Positions 45,180 to 53,861 are shown, counted from the first letter of the stretch. The stretch: DNA of 64,000 nt from Candidatus Peribacteria bacterium (GCA_943354965.1 CALRDN010000001.1:62001-126000); one strand, 5' to 3'. Notes: generated by a model from the letters alone, not told the origin. A program made the numbers and translations.

Positions 45180-47730
45180 ACTTGTTATTATCGAGAAGGA
45201 TGGCCTCGACAGCTTTTTGTGCCTCTTGCTTGGCTTGCTCCGAGAGACTTCCGCCTGTGATCCTGCTAACGATAGCGGCGGTGATCTGAGCTGATTGTGC
45301 CTTTGCTCGGTTCTCGAGTTTGGTACTGTCGAGCTGCTGACCGTCTTTGTCGATCATGTTGTATCGCTTTCCTCGTTGGGTCTCGTCGGTGATGAGTCGG
45401 TCCTCTTTGAGCATTTTCTTTTTCTGATGGATCTGATCTCGGTTGAGGTTCTGGAAGTCGGTCATCTTGAAGACGACGGCATCTTGGGCGCGTCCGGTAC
45501 GGCCGTCCACAACACTTTCGCCATCAGTATAGTCTGCAAAATCCTCTGAAAAGGCCTGGTCTTCCGCAGTGCCATGTAGTGCGCTGCGTTGGTCGAAGGT
45601 GCGCTCCTTCGTAAGTAACTCATGCTGTTTGATATCGTGTGCCATACGGAGGTAGACGGCGTTTGCCTCGAGCTGATCTCTCATGGTGCTGTTTCCCTTT
45701 GCCTCGTCGATGGCTTTGCCAATCGACTCGGCATTCGGACTCACCATGATCTGTAACTCTGCGAGACGTGCATTATTGATCTCATCTTCCGGATCGAGCT
45801 TGACGATGTCTTTGCGGATTTCGAACTCGGCTTGGAAGTTTTTTTGTCCTTCGAACTTCATGGCGTCTTCGAGTTTTACCTTTAACTCAGTTCTCTTCTG
45901 CATCTCGTCAATCTGGCTTTTTGCCTCCTGCATGCCATTGAGGGAGCTCTTCAGGGCGCTTCCTCCATCTGGCAAAATAGTACAGAGGGTCTGAATACGT
46001 TCGGAGAGGTCTTGATTCATAAAGATTGATTCATGCTTCTTTCGCTCGGATTCCGGGAGAGTCTCAAAGGTCTCCAGAACCTTATCACGGCGTGGATCGT
46101 CGAGATCGGAGTTTTCGAGCATCTCTTTCATCTCATCGGTTGTTTCCAGTGAGGCAAACCACTGTTGGTAGGCTTTGACGCTCTTTGGAGATAGGAGTCG
46201 TCCGTCGGCCATTTCCTGGACTTTGTCGTTATATTTTTCGCATAATTCTTTTCGCTCACGATTGTCGTTTTCGATGTTTTCTACCAATGCCACTCGATCA
46301 CGGAGTCGCAGACTGTAGAACTCTTTGTGCTTTTGCTGATCACCGGCGGGGAGCTTGTTGAAGCGAGTAAGTGATTCCTTGCGTCGTGGGTCATCGAGGG
46401 TTGAGTTTTGGAGGGCTGCTTCTTTTTCCTTGATAGTAGCTCCGGCGAACTTGTCTTTGTACTTCCCGGCACTGATCTCGCTTACTAGCTTGTTGCCTAC
46501 GGCATCTTTGAGTTTGGTATCCCACTTTCCGATAAGTTCCATGTGTTTTTCGCACTCTGTAGCGATTTCTTTCTTGCCTGGCTGACTGGTGGTTCCGGAA
46601 AAGTTTACATTATAGAAGTCGTATTGAGCCTGAACTTTGGCGGGAGCGGCTTTGAATTTTGCCTCGAAACCTTGCAGTGTTTTTTCTGCGGTTGGGATAT
46701 AGGCAAGACTTGCCTCGAGCTTGGCGGCGTCTTTTTCCTCACCCATGTACTTGGCGTTAATGTTTTTTTCGAAAGGACTCTGGAGAGGGGAGGCGGTCCA
46801 TTTTGCAATGGCCTCTTCACGTATTTCGCCCTTCATCTCTTCTACTATTTCTTTTTTCGCCTTGAGACCTCTGGCTTTTTTCAGTTTGGCTTCGAATTTC
46901 TTCTGACGTGGTTCGGAGAACTTCTTGAACTCGTCTTTCACGGATTTTACATCGCCATCTTTGAGCTCCTGTTCCATCTCGGCCAACATTTTTTTCTGGC
47001 CCTCCGGAGTAGCTTCACCGAAGCGAATTGAGAGACTTTCCAACTCATCATCATCGGAAATATCCGTTTTCTTCAGTTGTTCGAAGAGCTTTTTGAAGGC
47101 GGCCATATTGTCCTTCAGCCCGTCGACGTAATCGACTTTTTCCTTCTCGGTCATTTTCCCGAAACGGTCCATGTAGACCTTGGCACCCTTGCCATCGCCG
47201 ATTACCTTGATGAGGTTGTCGCGAATGCTTCGTAGGCTCTTCAGCTCACCATCTAATTTTTTCGTGCCTTCCTTCTTTCCATCTAAATTGGCTTCTTTGA
47301 ACTCTTTTTTCTTGTCAGCAAGTGTGTCGATATTGCGCGCTTTGTCTTTTCCAAAGAGGTCGGCGTTCTTGTCGAGCTGCCCTACATAACTTTGGAGGAG
47401 TTTGTGGGATGCGTCGATGTTTTGGTCGATATCCTTTTTGATATCCGCGAGTCTGTTTGGGTCGCTCTTCATTCTTGCAGCTTCGAGAGCTTTTTCGTAG
47501 GCTTCCTTCTCTTCTTTTCCGAGAACCTGATCTTTGGCTAAGAGGTTGCGTATGTTCGTGTGAATCAGGCTCACATCCCTCGCCTCGTTTTTTATAGTTT
47601 CGGCATCTTTTTCTCCTTTTTTAAATTGATCGAACTGTTCGTCGCTTATGCCACTTTTTCTGTCAGTACCATCTTTTCTTTTTGGTCCGTCTTCGTACTG
47701 AGATGAGCTTTCAGGTCCGTATTTTGCCAT
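45157..47730 (-). CDS. Large charged coiled-coil protein with internal repeats
   Basis: 857 aa from ATG 47728-47730 (MAKYGPESSSQYEDGPKRKD). No signal peptide, membrane segment or known domain. Extremely rich in Lys, Glu, Asp and Leu; almost all predicted helix. An internal repeat is visible: NSTLDDPRRKESLTRFNKLP, then DQQKHKEFYSLRLRDRVALV, against NSDLDDPRRDKVLETFETLP, then ERKKHESIFMNQDLSERIQT. Earlier parts (FGKMTEKEKVDYVDGLKDN; FGEATPEGQKKMLAEMEQE) are more distant copies. The C-terminus holds a less regular segment (DGRTGRAQDAVVFKMTDFQN). Unknown function; could be a scaffold. Confidence 0.75.
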   Translation of the reverse strand: MAKYGPESSSQYEDGPKRKDGTDRKSGISDEQFDQFKKGEKDAETIKNEARDVSLIHTNIRNLLAKDQVLGKEEKEAYEKALEAARMKSDPNRLADIKKDIDQNIDASHKLLQSYVGQLDKNADLFGKDKARNIDTLADKKKEFKEANLDGKKEGTKKLDGELKSLRSIRDNLIKVIGDGKGAKVYMDRFGKMTEKEKVDYVDGLKDNMAAFKKLFEQLKKTDISDDDELESLSIRFGEATPEGQKKMLAEMEQELKDGDVKSVKDEFKKFSEPRQKKFEAKLKKARGLKAKKEIVEEMKGEIREEAIAKWTASPLQSPFEKNINAKYMGEEKDAAKLEASLAYIPTAEKTLQGFEAKFKAAPAKVQAQYDFYNVNFSGTTSQPGKKEIATECEKHMELIGKWDTKLKDAVGNKLVSEISAGKYKDKFAGATIKEKEAALQNSTLDDPRRKESLTRFNKLPAGDQQKHKEFYSLRLRDRVALVENIENDNRERKELCEKYNDKVQEMADGRLLSPKSVKAYQQWFASLETTDEMKEMLENSDLDDPRRDKVLETFETLPESERKKHESIFMNQDLSERIQTLCTILPDGGSALKSSLNGMQEAKSQIDEMQKRTELKVKLEDAMKFEGQKNFQAEFEIRKDIVKLDPEDEINNARLAELQIMVSPNAESIGKAIDEAKGNSTMRDQLEANAVYLRMAHDIKQHELLTKERTFDQRSALHGTAEDQAFSEDFADYTDGESVVDGRTGRAQDAVVFKMTDFQNLNRDQIHQKKKMLKEDRLITDETQRGKRYNMIDKDGQQLDSTKLENRAKAQSAQITAAIVSRITGGSLSEQAKQEAQKAVEAILLDNNKFSLDVAT

Positions 47731-47759
47731 AGAGATTGTGTATATGTTGAGGAGAAACA

Positions 47760-47790
47760 AAACCCCGGAGCTACCATGAGCCCGAGGTTT
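47760..47790 (-). terminator. Terminator downstream of nrdJ
   Basis: On the minus strand AAACCTCGG (47790-47782) pairs with CCGGGGTTT (47768-47760) with a G-U wobble; an inner GCT/AGC pair extends it. A T-rich run (TTTTGTTTC) follows. The wobble is a C-A clash on the plus strand, so it fits leftward nrdJ transcription. It separates nrdJ from the coiled-coil gene. Confidence 0.7.
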
Positions 47791-47860
47791 GTTATTGTAT
47801 CACTTTTTTTATCTTATGCAAGTTTTTAGGCTCATTCAGCTTTAAAATGCATTCACAAAT

Positions 47861-50191
47861 TTACACGCTACAGGCAGAGAATCCACAGCTGAGGCAGAGC
47901 ATGCAGCCCTCGGCGATCTGAACCTGGCCTTGGCACTCCGGACATTCTTTGTCAGCCATGAGCTCATGCTTAGTCTTGATAGCTTTATGGGCTCTAGCGG
48001 TTCCATCTTCCGTAGGGACTGATCCTGCTCCAACAGTTGCGTAGGTTGGGAGAGTTGGTTGAGTGACGGCTACAGGAGCAGCTGGTGGTGGAACGAACTC
48101 AGCGACACGCTTCTCGACTTTTGGTTCTTCTTTTTTATTTACCCTTCCGATGTTCAAGACCTGAGAGTCTCGTGAGCCATCTCTATAGATAGTTACTCCT
48201 TTGCAGTTGAGATCATAGGCGAGGATATAGGCGGTCTCGACATCCTGCATGGAGGCTTCATGGGAGAAGTTGATTGTTTTGGAAACAGAAGCACAAACAT
48301 GTTTCTGGAAGGCGGCCTGCATACGGATGTGATTTTCCGGAGAGATATCTTGAGCGGTAACGAATACGCGTCGAATATCAGCTGGAATTTCATCGACAAA
48401 GCCCTGGATAGATCCTACCTTTGCAATTTCAAGCATGAGATCCTTTGAGAAGAATCCTCGCTCTTTGGCTATCTGTTCGAAATAGGCGTTTGTATAGATG
48501 AGCTCGGTTCCGTCCATAACATTCTTGATGAATGAGATAGCGAAGTTTGGCTCGAGTCCACCGCTCGCCTCGGCGATCATACCGATGGTTCCGGTTGGGG
48601 CGACAGTTGTGACGTAGGAGTTACGAATCTTGATGCCCTTCTTCTCCCATGTTGAGCCCTTGTATGCTCCGAATGTTCCACGAACTTTGGCGAGGTTAAT
48701 GGATTCTTCGATGGATTTATCACGGATGAATTTCATGAGTTCTTCACCTTTCTTGAGACCTTCTGGTGAGTCATATGGAATCATGATCTGGTAGAGTGCA
48801 TCGGCAAAACCCATAATACCAAGACCGATACGTCGAGTATTGCGTGACATCTCGGCGATCTGGGGAATCGGGTAACTGTTCATGTCGATCACGTTGTCGA
48901 GGAAGTGCGTTGTCGTGAAGACGACCTCTTCGAGACGCTTCCAGTCGAAGTCTGTTCGAGCGGCGTTGATGAATCGGTTCACGGCGATAGATCCGAGATT
49001 ACATGAGTCAAAAGGAAGGAGATCCTGTTCGCCACATGGATTGGTTGCTTCGATCTCACCCAAATGAGGAACCGGATTGGTAGCATTCATATTGTCGATG
49101 AAGACGAGACCTGGGTCTCCATTGAGCCATGCGTTTGAAATAATCAAATTAAAGACCTCACGTGCGCGGAGCTGCTTGCAGGCTACCTTTGTGCGTGGAT
49201 TGATGAGATCATACGTCGTATCTTTCTTGAGCGCTTCCATGAACTTCGCGGTAATACCGACGGAGATGTTGAAGTTGGTGAGCGTTTTCATGTCGGCCTT
49301 GCAGACGATGAAGTCGAGAACATCCGGGTGATCTACTCGGAGAATGCCCATATTGGCACCGCGTCGCTTGCCACCTTGCTTGATCTCCTGCGTAGCAGCG
49401 TCAAAGATTTTCATGAATGAGACTGGACCGGAAGAGACACCAGCTGTTGATTTCACCATGTCGTTTGATGGGCGTAGTCGTGAGAAGGAAAATCCTGTTC
49501 CGCCACCGGATTTGTGAATAATGGCTTGGTATTTGAGTGAGTCGAAAATGCCCTCAATTGAGTCCGGGATTGGGAGAACAAAGCAAGCAGAGAGCTGCTG
49601 AATTTCCGTTCCGGCGTTCATGATCGTTGGAGTATTTGGCATGTACTCGAGGTTTGCCATCACATCGTAGAATTTTTTGGCTGTGGCCTGGTATTCTTCT
49701 TCGGTTGCTCCATAGTTCTTGTCGGCAAGAGCGATATTGTTGGAAATACGTTCGACGAGTTGCTTAGGAGTTTCCGTGATATTGCCATTTTCATCTTTCA
49801 AGAGATACCGTCGCTTGAGAACCTCGAGTGCGTTGTTGGAGAAGTTGAGTCGTTCGTCGGCATTACCCTTGCCGAGGATCGTCTCTGTCTGCTCGCGCTT
49901 CCGTGACTGCTCGGCTCTATACAAGATATAGGCTTTTGCGGTTTTGGCATGTCCACCCTCGATGAGGATCTTCTCCACGAGATCCTGAATCTGTTCCACG
50001 GTTGGAATGGCGTCCGGTCCTTTGAAAAAAACTTCAATCACTGCCGCAACCTGATTGGCAATTTTGTCAGCAATGGTTCGGTCATCTCCCCCTACGGACT
50101 CTGCCGCCTTCCAAATGGCTTCTGCGACTTTTGATTGATCAAAATCAACGATACGACCATCGCGTTTCCTGATGTTTTTTGTTTGTGCCAT
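47861..50191 (-). CDS. nrdJ: Adenosylcobalamin-dependent (class II) ribonucleotide reductase
   Basis: Makes deoxyribonucleotides with B12 radical chemistry, independent of oxygen. 776 aa from ATG 50189-50191 (MAQTKNIRKRDGRIVDFDQ). An ATP-cone lies at residues about 5-95. Core motifs: LSACFVLPIPDSIEGIFDSL, HKSGGGTGFSFSRLRPSND, KQGGKRRGANMGILRVDHPD, NPCGEQDLLPFDSCNLGS, and APTGTIGMIAEASGGLEP. The C-terminus has a Cys-rich zinc-type tail (CPECQGQVQI, MLCLSCGFSACSV) as in NrdJ. No B12 biosynthesis genes seen; the cofactor may be scavenged. Confidence 0.96.
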   Translation of the reverse strand: MAQTKNIRKRDGRIVDFDQSKVAEAIWKAAESVGGDDRTIADKIANQVAAVIEVFFKGPDAIPTVEQIQDLVEKILIEGGHAKTAKAYILYRAEQSRKREQTETILGKGNADERLNFSNNALEVLKRRYLLKDENGNITETPKQLVERISNNIALADKNYGATEEEYQATAKKFYDVMANLEYMPNTPTIMNAGTEIQQLSACFVLPIPDSIEGIFDSLKYQAIIHKSGGGTGFSFSRLRPSNDMVKSTAGVSSGPVSFMKIFDAATQEIKQGGKRRGANMGILRVDHPDVLDFIVCKADMKTLTNFNISVGITAKFMEALKKDTTYDLINPRTKVACKQLRAREVFNLIISNAWLNGDPGLVFIDNMNATNPVPHLGEIEATNPCGEQDLLPFDSCNLGSIAVNRFINAARTDFDWKRLEEVVFTTTHFLDNVIDMNSYPIPQIAEMSRNTRRIGLGIMGFADALYQIMIPYDSPEGLKKGEELMKFIRDKSIEESINLAKVRGTFGAYKGSTWEKKGIKIRNSYVTTVAPTGTIGMIAEASGGLEPNFAISFIKNVMDGTELIYTNAYFEQIAKERGFFSKDLMLEIAKVGSIQGFVDEIPADIRRVFVTAQDISPENHIRMQAAFQKHVCASVSKTINFSHEASMQDVETAYILAYDLNCKGVTIYRDGSRDSQVLNIGRVNKKEEPKVEKRVAEFVPPPAAPVAVTQPTLPTYATVGAGSVPTEDGTARAHKAIKTKHELMADKECPECQGQVQIAEGCMLCLSCGFSACSV

Positions 50192-50598
50192 AGCGGAAGG
50201 GGGTAAGAGGAGAATAAAGAATGAAAGCGTGTCACTACAGAAGAACAATAGAAGTGAGTTACACATTCTGTACGTTTCTAGCGTGTCAGAAATGTTTCAC
50301 CTTCTTGTAAGGCCTATCTTAGAAAAGTAGAGAGGCGTTGTCGATGGATAGTGCTACGATTTTCTTGTGGGGATTTGGATATATAGTGTTACCCATTTTT
50401 TGGCACTACTACATGTAGTATTTACGTTCATAAAAGTATACCTGATTTTTCTGGAATGAAAAGGATTGGTTGTCACAATCCGTTGACTTTGAATATGGTT
50501 TATTTTTATTACTTCTTTGTTTGATTTTTTCGAGTGGGTGCATGCGGTGGAATTTGTTTTCGACCGCGCGTCAAGTTTTTCCCTATTCTGATTTCGAA
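50192..50598. promoter_or_regulatory. nrdJ upstream region
   Basis: 407-nt stretch between the ferredoxin stop and nrdJ start, both leftward. Apart from the NrdR-like box pair at 50374-50421 I see no RNA gene or riboswitch; no B12-box is visible. A TATATA overlapping the first box is a possible -10. Confidence 0.4.
50374..50421. promoter_or_regulatory. Candidate tandem NrdR boxes for nrdJ
   Basis: Two 16-bp sites whose centres are 32 bp apart, the three-turn spacing known for NrdR. Box 2, CTACTACATGTAGTAT (50406-50421), contains a perfect 14-bp palindrome and keeps the CwA-n-AT-n-TwG core. Box 1, TTTGGATATATAGTGT (50374-50389), matches the consensus in its right 11 positions and is degenerate on the left. 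No nrdR gene is in the window. Confidence 0.5.
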
Positions 50599-50877
50599 TT
50601 ATTCTTGTGGATAAATTTGCTTGTTTTCTTTGTAGAGTTTGATGGCGAGAACGGGGCACGCTTCGGCCGCCATTTTGATCGTTTCTTCATCCGCAGAGTC
50701 GGTATCGACGATATAGGCCTTTCCCTCTTCTTCATCTAATTGAAAGACTCCCGGAGCGACCGCTACGCATGGTGCTGCGCCGATGCAGAGCTTGCGATCG
50801 ACAACGATTCGCATGGCTGGAGTTGCCGATGTAGAACCTTCTGATTCGTCTCCTAATTGTACGGGCACGATTGGCAT
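50599..50877 (-). CDS. Small ferredoxin, [3Fe-4S]-type pattern
   Basis: 92 aa; an internal ATG at 50814 (MRIVVDRKLC) would give a 71-aa form beginning at the usual ferredoxin start. Cysteines: KLCIGAAPCVAVAPGVF (C-x5-C) and EACPVLAI (CP). The second Cys of the normal C-x2-C-x2-C set is Ala, as in actinobacterial [3Fe-4S] ferredoxins, and the fourth ligand (CP) is kept. So it probably binds a 3Fe cluster. Electron carrier; partner unknown. Upstream of nrdJ on the same strand, 407 nt away. Confidence 0.85.
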   Translation of the reverse strand: MPIVPVQLGDESEGSTSATPAMRIVVDRKLCIGAAPCVAVAPGVFQLDEEEGKAYIVDTDSADEETIKMAAEACPVLAIKLYKENKQIYPQE

Positions 50878-51018
50878 GGGATTTTTAATTAAGAATGTGC
50901 CTATAGTAGCGGCTGAATGAACATTCGTCCAGAGAAGTCCATGATGCTTTGTTTGCCGTTGTATGTTTTTTTATCTTTTGCTATTCTCATCTTCCGGTGA
51001 CTTCTTTCTATTAGTACT

Positions 51019-51756
51019 ATGAAATCTCTGAGTATTATCAATGTTGCAGGACTCCTCATGGATGGAAAGAATGACGGTTTGGAGGCCGCGCTGCGCCAAA
51101 GAGTTACACCGGATTTTCTCCGAACTATTGCTCCAACTTCTCTTGATAGTGCCACCAAACATCCAAATGAAGCTATAGAACATGCTATTGTCATGATTCG
51201 TCGAGCTATGCAGGATGTTAAAGAGAGTACGGGCGATCCAAATATTGTTCTTGTAGGGAGATCATATGGTGCGTTTATAGCGCTTCTCGCTTCGATTAGA
51301 ATGAATTTTCAAAATATAACTCGAGTTGTGTTGATCGAGGGTCCCCTCCATCCCGATGTTCTTGTGGCTCCCCCCATGCTTCTTCCTCCACTTATGATCT
51401 GTGATTCGCACTACCAGATGCGTCCCGTGTTAGCCAGAGAGGCAGTGGAACATTTATCGGCCCTAGGCACTTCGCCACTCGTCATTATTCAGGGACAGGC
51501 TCAAGATGATGTCGTTCCGATCGCTTCTCAGGTAATACCCGGAGATTTTCGGATTATGAATGTTGATAGGATGTTTTCTTCTCATCATGAGATAGATCAC
51601 GATCGAGGTTCTGTTGTACGCCTACCTCGAAGTATTGGAGGTGAATGTCATGGCATGAAAAGAATCTTGCCTGATGGTTATCGTAATCATCTTTTTTGGA
51701 GTAAGGAAAAGATGGATATGATTTTGGATATATTTGAGGCGACATTACGTGTCTAG
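51019..51756 (+). CDS. Alpha/beta-hydrolase-like protein
   Basis: 245 aa. IVLVGRSYGAFIALLASIR has the G-x-S-x-G nucleophile elbow between a strand and a helix, RVVLIEGPLHP is the next strand, and VIIQGQAQDDVVPIASQVI carries the acid (Asp). The catalytic His is uncertain (H of ECHGMKRILPDG or HHEIDHD). The N-terminal NVAGLLMDGKNDGLEAAL lacks the usual oxyanion HGG. The fold assignment is good and the substrate unknown. It is preceded by a divergent gap of 141 nt and overlaps the next, convergent gene by 12 nt. Confidence 0.75.
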   Translation: MKSLSIINVAGLLMDGKNDGLEAALRQRVTPDFLRTIAPTSLDSATKHPNEAIEHAIVMIRRAMQDVKESTGDPNIVLVGRSYGAFIALLASIRMNFQNITRVVLIEGPLHPDVLVAPPMLLPPLMICDSHYQMRPVLAREAVEHLSALGTSPLVIIQGQAQDDVVPIASQVIPGDFRIMNVDRMFSSHHEIDHDRGSVVRLPRSIGGECHGMKRILPDGYRNHLFWSKEKMDMILDIFEATLRV

Positions 51757-52122
51757 TAATCTTATTTTTTTGGTGTGATTTTTAGCTTGGTACTTTTTTA
51801 ATATTATCACACAATTGTCGCAAAAGATATAGTACGCGCTAATTCTAACGCTTTGAATGTGCTGGTCGTGGATATACTTTGCGAGCATATTCACTATTGA
51901 CCATGTATATAATTTAAAATAATCATCACTCTGTTCCCTCATTTTCATTCCTCGATCCTCACTCGTGACAGGGTTGATGGATGGTTGATTAGGAAAGTCA
52001 ATATCTCCACATTGTTGCTCCTTTAGTTTGTCGGGTAAATGCGGAATGTATTTTTCTATTACTGCGCCGTTTGTTTCTATACTTTTAATTAAAGCAGTAG
52101 GAGTTTCTATTTCTCCTAGCAT
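51745..52122 (-). CDS. Hypothetical protein, 125 aa
   Basis: Unrecognised. MLGEIETPTALIKSIETNG at the start, soluble, with a helical region (FKLYTWSIVNMLAKYIHDQH) and a Cys pair in YYIFCDNCVIILKKYQ that could bind metal. Basic tail. First of a group of small genes of unknown function in an A/T-rich region. Confidence 0.55.
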   Translation of the reverse strand: MLGEIETPTALIKSIETNGAVIEKYIPHLPDKLKEQQCGDIDFPNQPSINPVTSEDRGMKMREQSDDYFKLYTWSIVNMLAKYIHDQHIQSVRISAYYIFCDNCVIILKKYQAKNHTKKIRLLDT

Positions 52123-52205
52123 AATGAGAGGTGTTTTTATATTATCCTTTACCTTCCATTATAACATAAAATCATCAGACAGTCAATCGCCCAGGAATCA
52201 GTTCT

Positions 52206-52424
52206 TTACATTTTTTCAATTTCTTTCAAATCTTGATCGGGCAGGTATAGAATCACTAGACCGAGAGCAATTCCGAATAACGCTGTCCATAGATGACTAC
52301 CGCCGAAAATCCATTTATCTAAAGCGTCAAGTACATACCAGACACCTCGCCAAATTAAGACGAGCCCGATGACTACGAAGATATTTTTCGCTAGATAATT
52401 AAGTGTTAATTTATTTTTTGACAT
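52206..52424 (-). CDS. Small two-pass membrane protein, 72 aa
   Basis: MSKNKLTLNYLAKNIFVVIG at the start, then two hydrophobic segments (about residues 14-30 and 44-62) with a GVWYVLDALDKWIFGGSH loop and a charged tail LPDQDLKEIEKM. Looks like a real small inner-membrane protein. Unrecognised. Confidence 0.65.
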   Translation of the reverse strand: MSKNKLTLNYLAKNIFVVIGLVLIWRGVWYVLDALDKWIFGGSHLWTALFGIALGLVILYLPDQDLKEIEKM

Positions 52425-52739
52425 GGTGTAATTGGTTAGTTACGTATATTGTATTCGTTTTCTCATTGTAAATCCATCGCTCCTCGAACGAACTGGAGAA
52501 AATGTCATATTTCCTCTGCCATAACGGAAAAAGAAATTTGAAATCTTTACCGTTAGGGCGAGAAACGGTTGCGTAACCGTTTTGGGTTTGATAAAATAGC
52601 AGCAGCCTTGAATGCTGAGGAGCGAAAAAGCGATGAGTCTTTTAAAAAAAGCGCTTTGAAGCCATGAATCCGCATTAATTATAACCGGCTTTTACCGGCT
52701 TTTTTTGAGCAACTTGTTATATCTATAATTCATACACAC
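52425..52739. promoter_or_regulatory. Long structured leader region before terC
   Basis: 315 nt. The first 90 nt carry the leftward promoter for the 72-aa gene. From 52522 a set of mutually exclusive pairing segments and further hairpins begins (see next entry). Near 52680-52721, TATAAC and GTTATA arms face each other around a direct repeat ACCGGCTTTT-ACCGGCTTTT. A perfect TATAAT (52724-52729) lies 10 nt before the terC ATG. Confidence 0.5.
52522..52617 (+). ncRNA. Candidate cis-regulatory RNA upstream of terC
   Basis: Four segments can pair in alternative ways: A TAACGG (52522-52527), B CCGTTA (52550-52555), C AAACGGTT (52563-52570), D AACCGTTT (52575-52582). A pairs with B, and C pairs with D (8 bp, 4-nt loop GCGT); B can instead pair with C. 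A further hairpin CAGCA/TGCTG is at 52600-52617. This is the layout of a switch. TerC genes are often under the yybP-ykoY manganese riboswitch, but the GGGGAGUAG and other conserved parts of that class are not here. Confidence 0.4.
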
Positions 52740-53660
52740 ATGGACGTCCAAACCAATTTATTTATCCTATTCAGTTTTGTTGTCGTTACCTTCTTAGTAT
52801 TGGATCTCGCGTATTTCAATAGGCAAAACCACAAAATCGAATTCAAGCCGGCACTGTACCAGTCGCTGTTCTGGGTCGCGGTTTCGTTGATTTTTGGTTT
52901 TCTGATTTCCATCTATATGGGTAATGAGATGGCTGTTGAATTTATCAGCGCCTATATCACGGAAAAAATGTTGTCGGTAGATAACCTGTTCGTGATTATG
53001 TTGATTTTTAGTTTTTTCAATCTTGAGGAAAAGTATCATCACAGGGTCCTGTTCTGGGGAATCTTGGGTGCTATCGTTTTTCGCGCGATCTTCATCGGAG
53101 TAGGTGCCTACATTATCAACCAATTTTATTGGGTGCTTTATATTTTCGGGATTATCCTGTTTTATACGGGCATCAAGTTATTGCGTGACAAGAAAGAGGA
53201 ACATATAAATTTTCACGACAACAAGATCATCAAGGCTGCCCATAAATATCTACCGTTCACCGCCAACCACCATAATGGCAAGTTTTTTTGCCGAGAAAAC
53301 GGAAAATTCATGTTTACATCCTTGTTTTTGATAATGTTGCTTGTAGAGGGTACCGATATCGTTTTTGCGGTTGATTCCATACCTGCTGCTTTTTCTATTT
53401 CGCAGAATCTATTTATCGTGTTTACTTCCAATGTTTTTGCAATTATGGGGCTACGAGCCTTATTTTTCTTGATCGAGAATATTCTGCACCGCTTTCACCA
53501 TTTGCAGAAAGGCTTGGCAGTGATTTTGATATTTATCGGTTTAAAGATGCTCTCTGGAATATTCGGACTGCACGTATCCGCCTTTGTCTCATTCGGCATC
53601 ATTATATTTGCCCTTGGCTCGTCAATGATTCTATCGGTTATATTTCCTAAAAAGATCTAG
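52740..53660 (+). CDS. TerC/Alx-family membrane protein
   Basis: 306 aa, about nine membrane segments. EKMLSVDNLFVIMLIFSFFN with the conserved acidic/Asn pair, and VEGTDIVFAVDSIPAAFSIS, both diagnostic of the TerC family; the aspartates probably bind a metal. Known members export manganese or confer tellurite/alkali tolerance. The start MDVQTNLFILFSFV is hydrophobic at once. A TATAAT ends 10 nt before the ATG, so the message may be leaderless from it. Flanked by structured sequences on both sides and by genes read the other way. Confidence 0.92.
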   Translation: MDVQTNLFILFSFVVVTFLVLDLAYFNRQNHKIEFKPALYQSLFWVAVSLIFGFLISIYMGNEMAVEFISAYITEKMLSVDNLFVIMLIFSFFNLEEKYHHRVLFWGILGAIVFRAIFIGVGAYIINQFYWVLYIFGIILFYTGIKLLRDKKEEHINFHDNKIIKAAHKYLPFTANHHNGKFFCRENGKFMFTSLFLIMLLVEGTDIVFAVDSIPAAFSISQNLFIVFTSNVFAIMGLRALFFLIENILHRFHHLQKGLAVILIFIGLKMLSGIFGLHVSAFVSFGIIIFALGSSMILSVIFPKKI

Positions 53661-53752
53661 GATCCATACCAGGTCGTTCTTTTTCGTTCATAGTGGTTGC
53701 TTAAACTTTTTCGCCCCAATTATAAATGAAAAAAAGTGGGTAAATGTATTTT

Positions 53753-53830
53753 ATATAACGTTCGCGTTTATGCGATGTTGCATTAGCAATATGGGTGGAG
53801 CGAAGCGGAACCGCATACACGCTGTTAAGT
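53753..53830 (-). repeat. attC-like imperfect palindrome
   Basis: Arms GCGTTTATGCG (53764-53774) and CGCATACACGC (53812-53822) pair with one mismatch. Outside them lie AAC (53757-53759) and GTTAAGT (53824-53830). Read leftward this is ACTTAAC (fits RYYYAAC), palindrome, GTTATAT (GTTRRRY with one mismatch): the R-L-L-R plan of integron attC sites. An inner hairpin TTGC-ATTA-GCAA and a GC-rich loop lie in the centre. It is 3' of the leftward 356-aa gene, where a cassette's attC would be. Confidence 0.45.
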
Positions 53831-53861
53831 GATGTAATTTTTTATCCTTATTATTATTTTC

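Noticed and set aside
50354..50659. Minus-strand 101-aa frame overlapping the ferredoxin end
   Set aside because: Lys/Arg/Ser/Thr-rich with no family likeness; overlaps the ferredoxin stop and the NrdR-like boxes.
52613..52636. Hammerhead-like CTGAGGA core
   Set aside because: The required GAAA after stem II and a third stem with cleavage site are missing.
52522..52739. yybP-ykoY manganese riboswitch before terC
   Set aside because: The conserved GGGGAGUAG and GUCAACA segments are not present.
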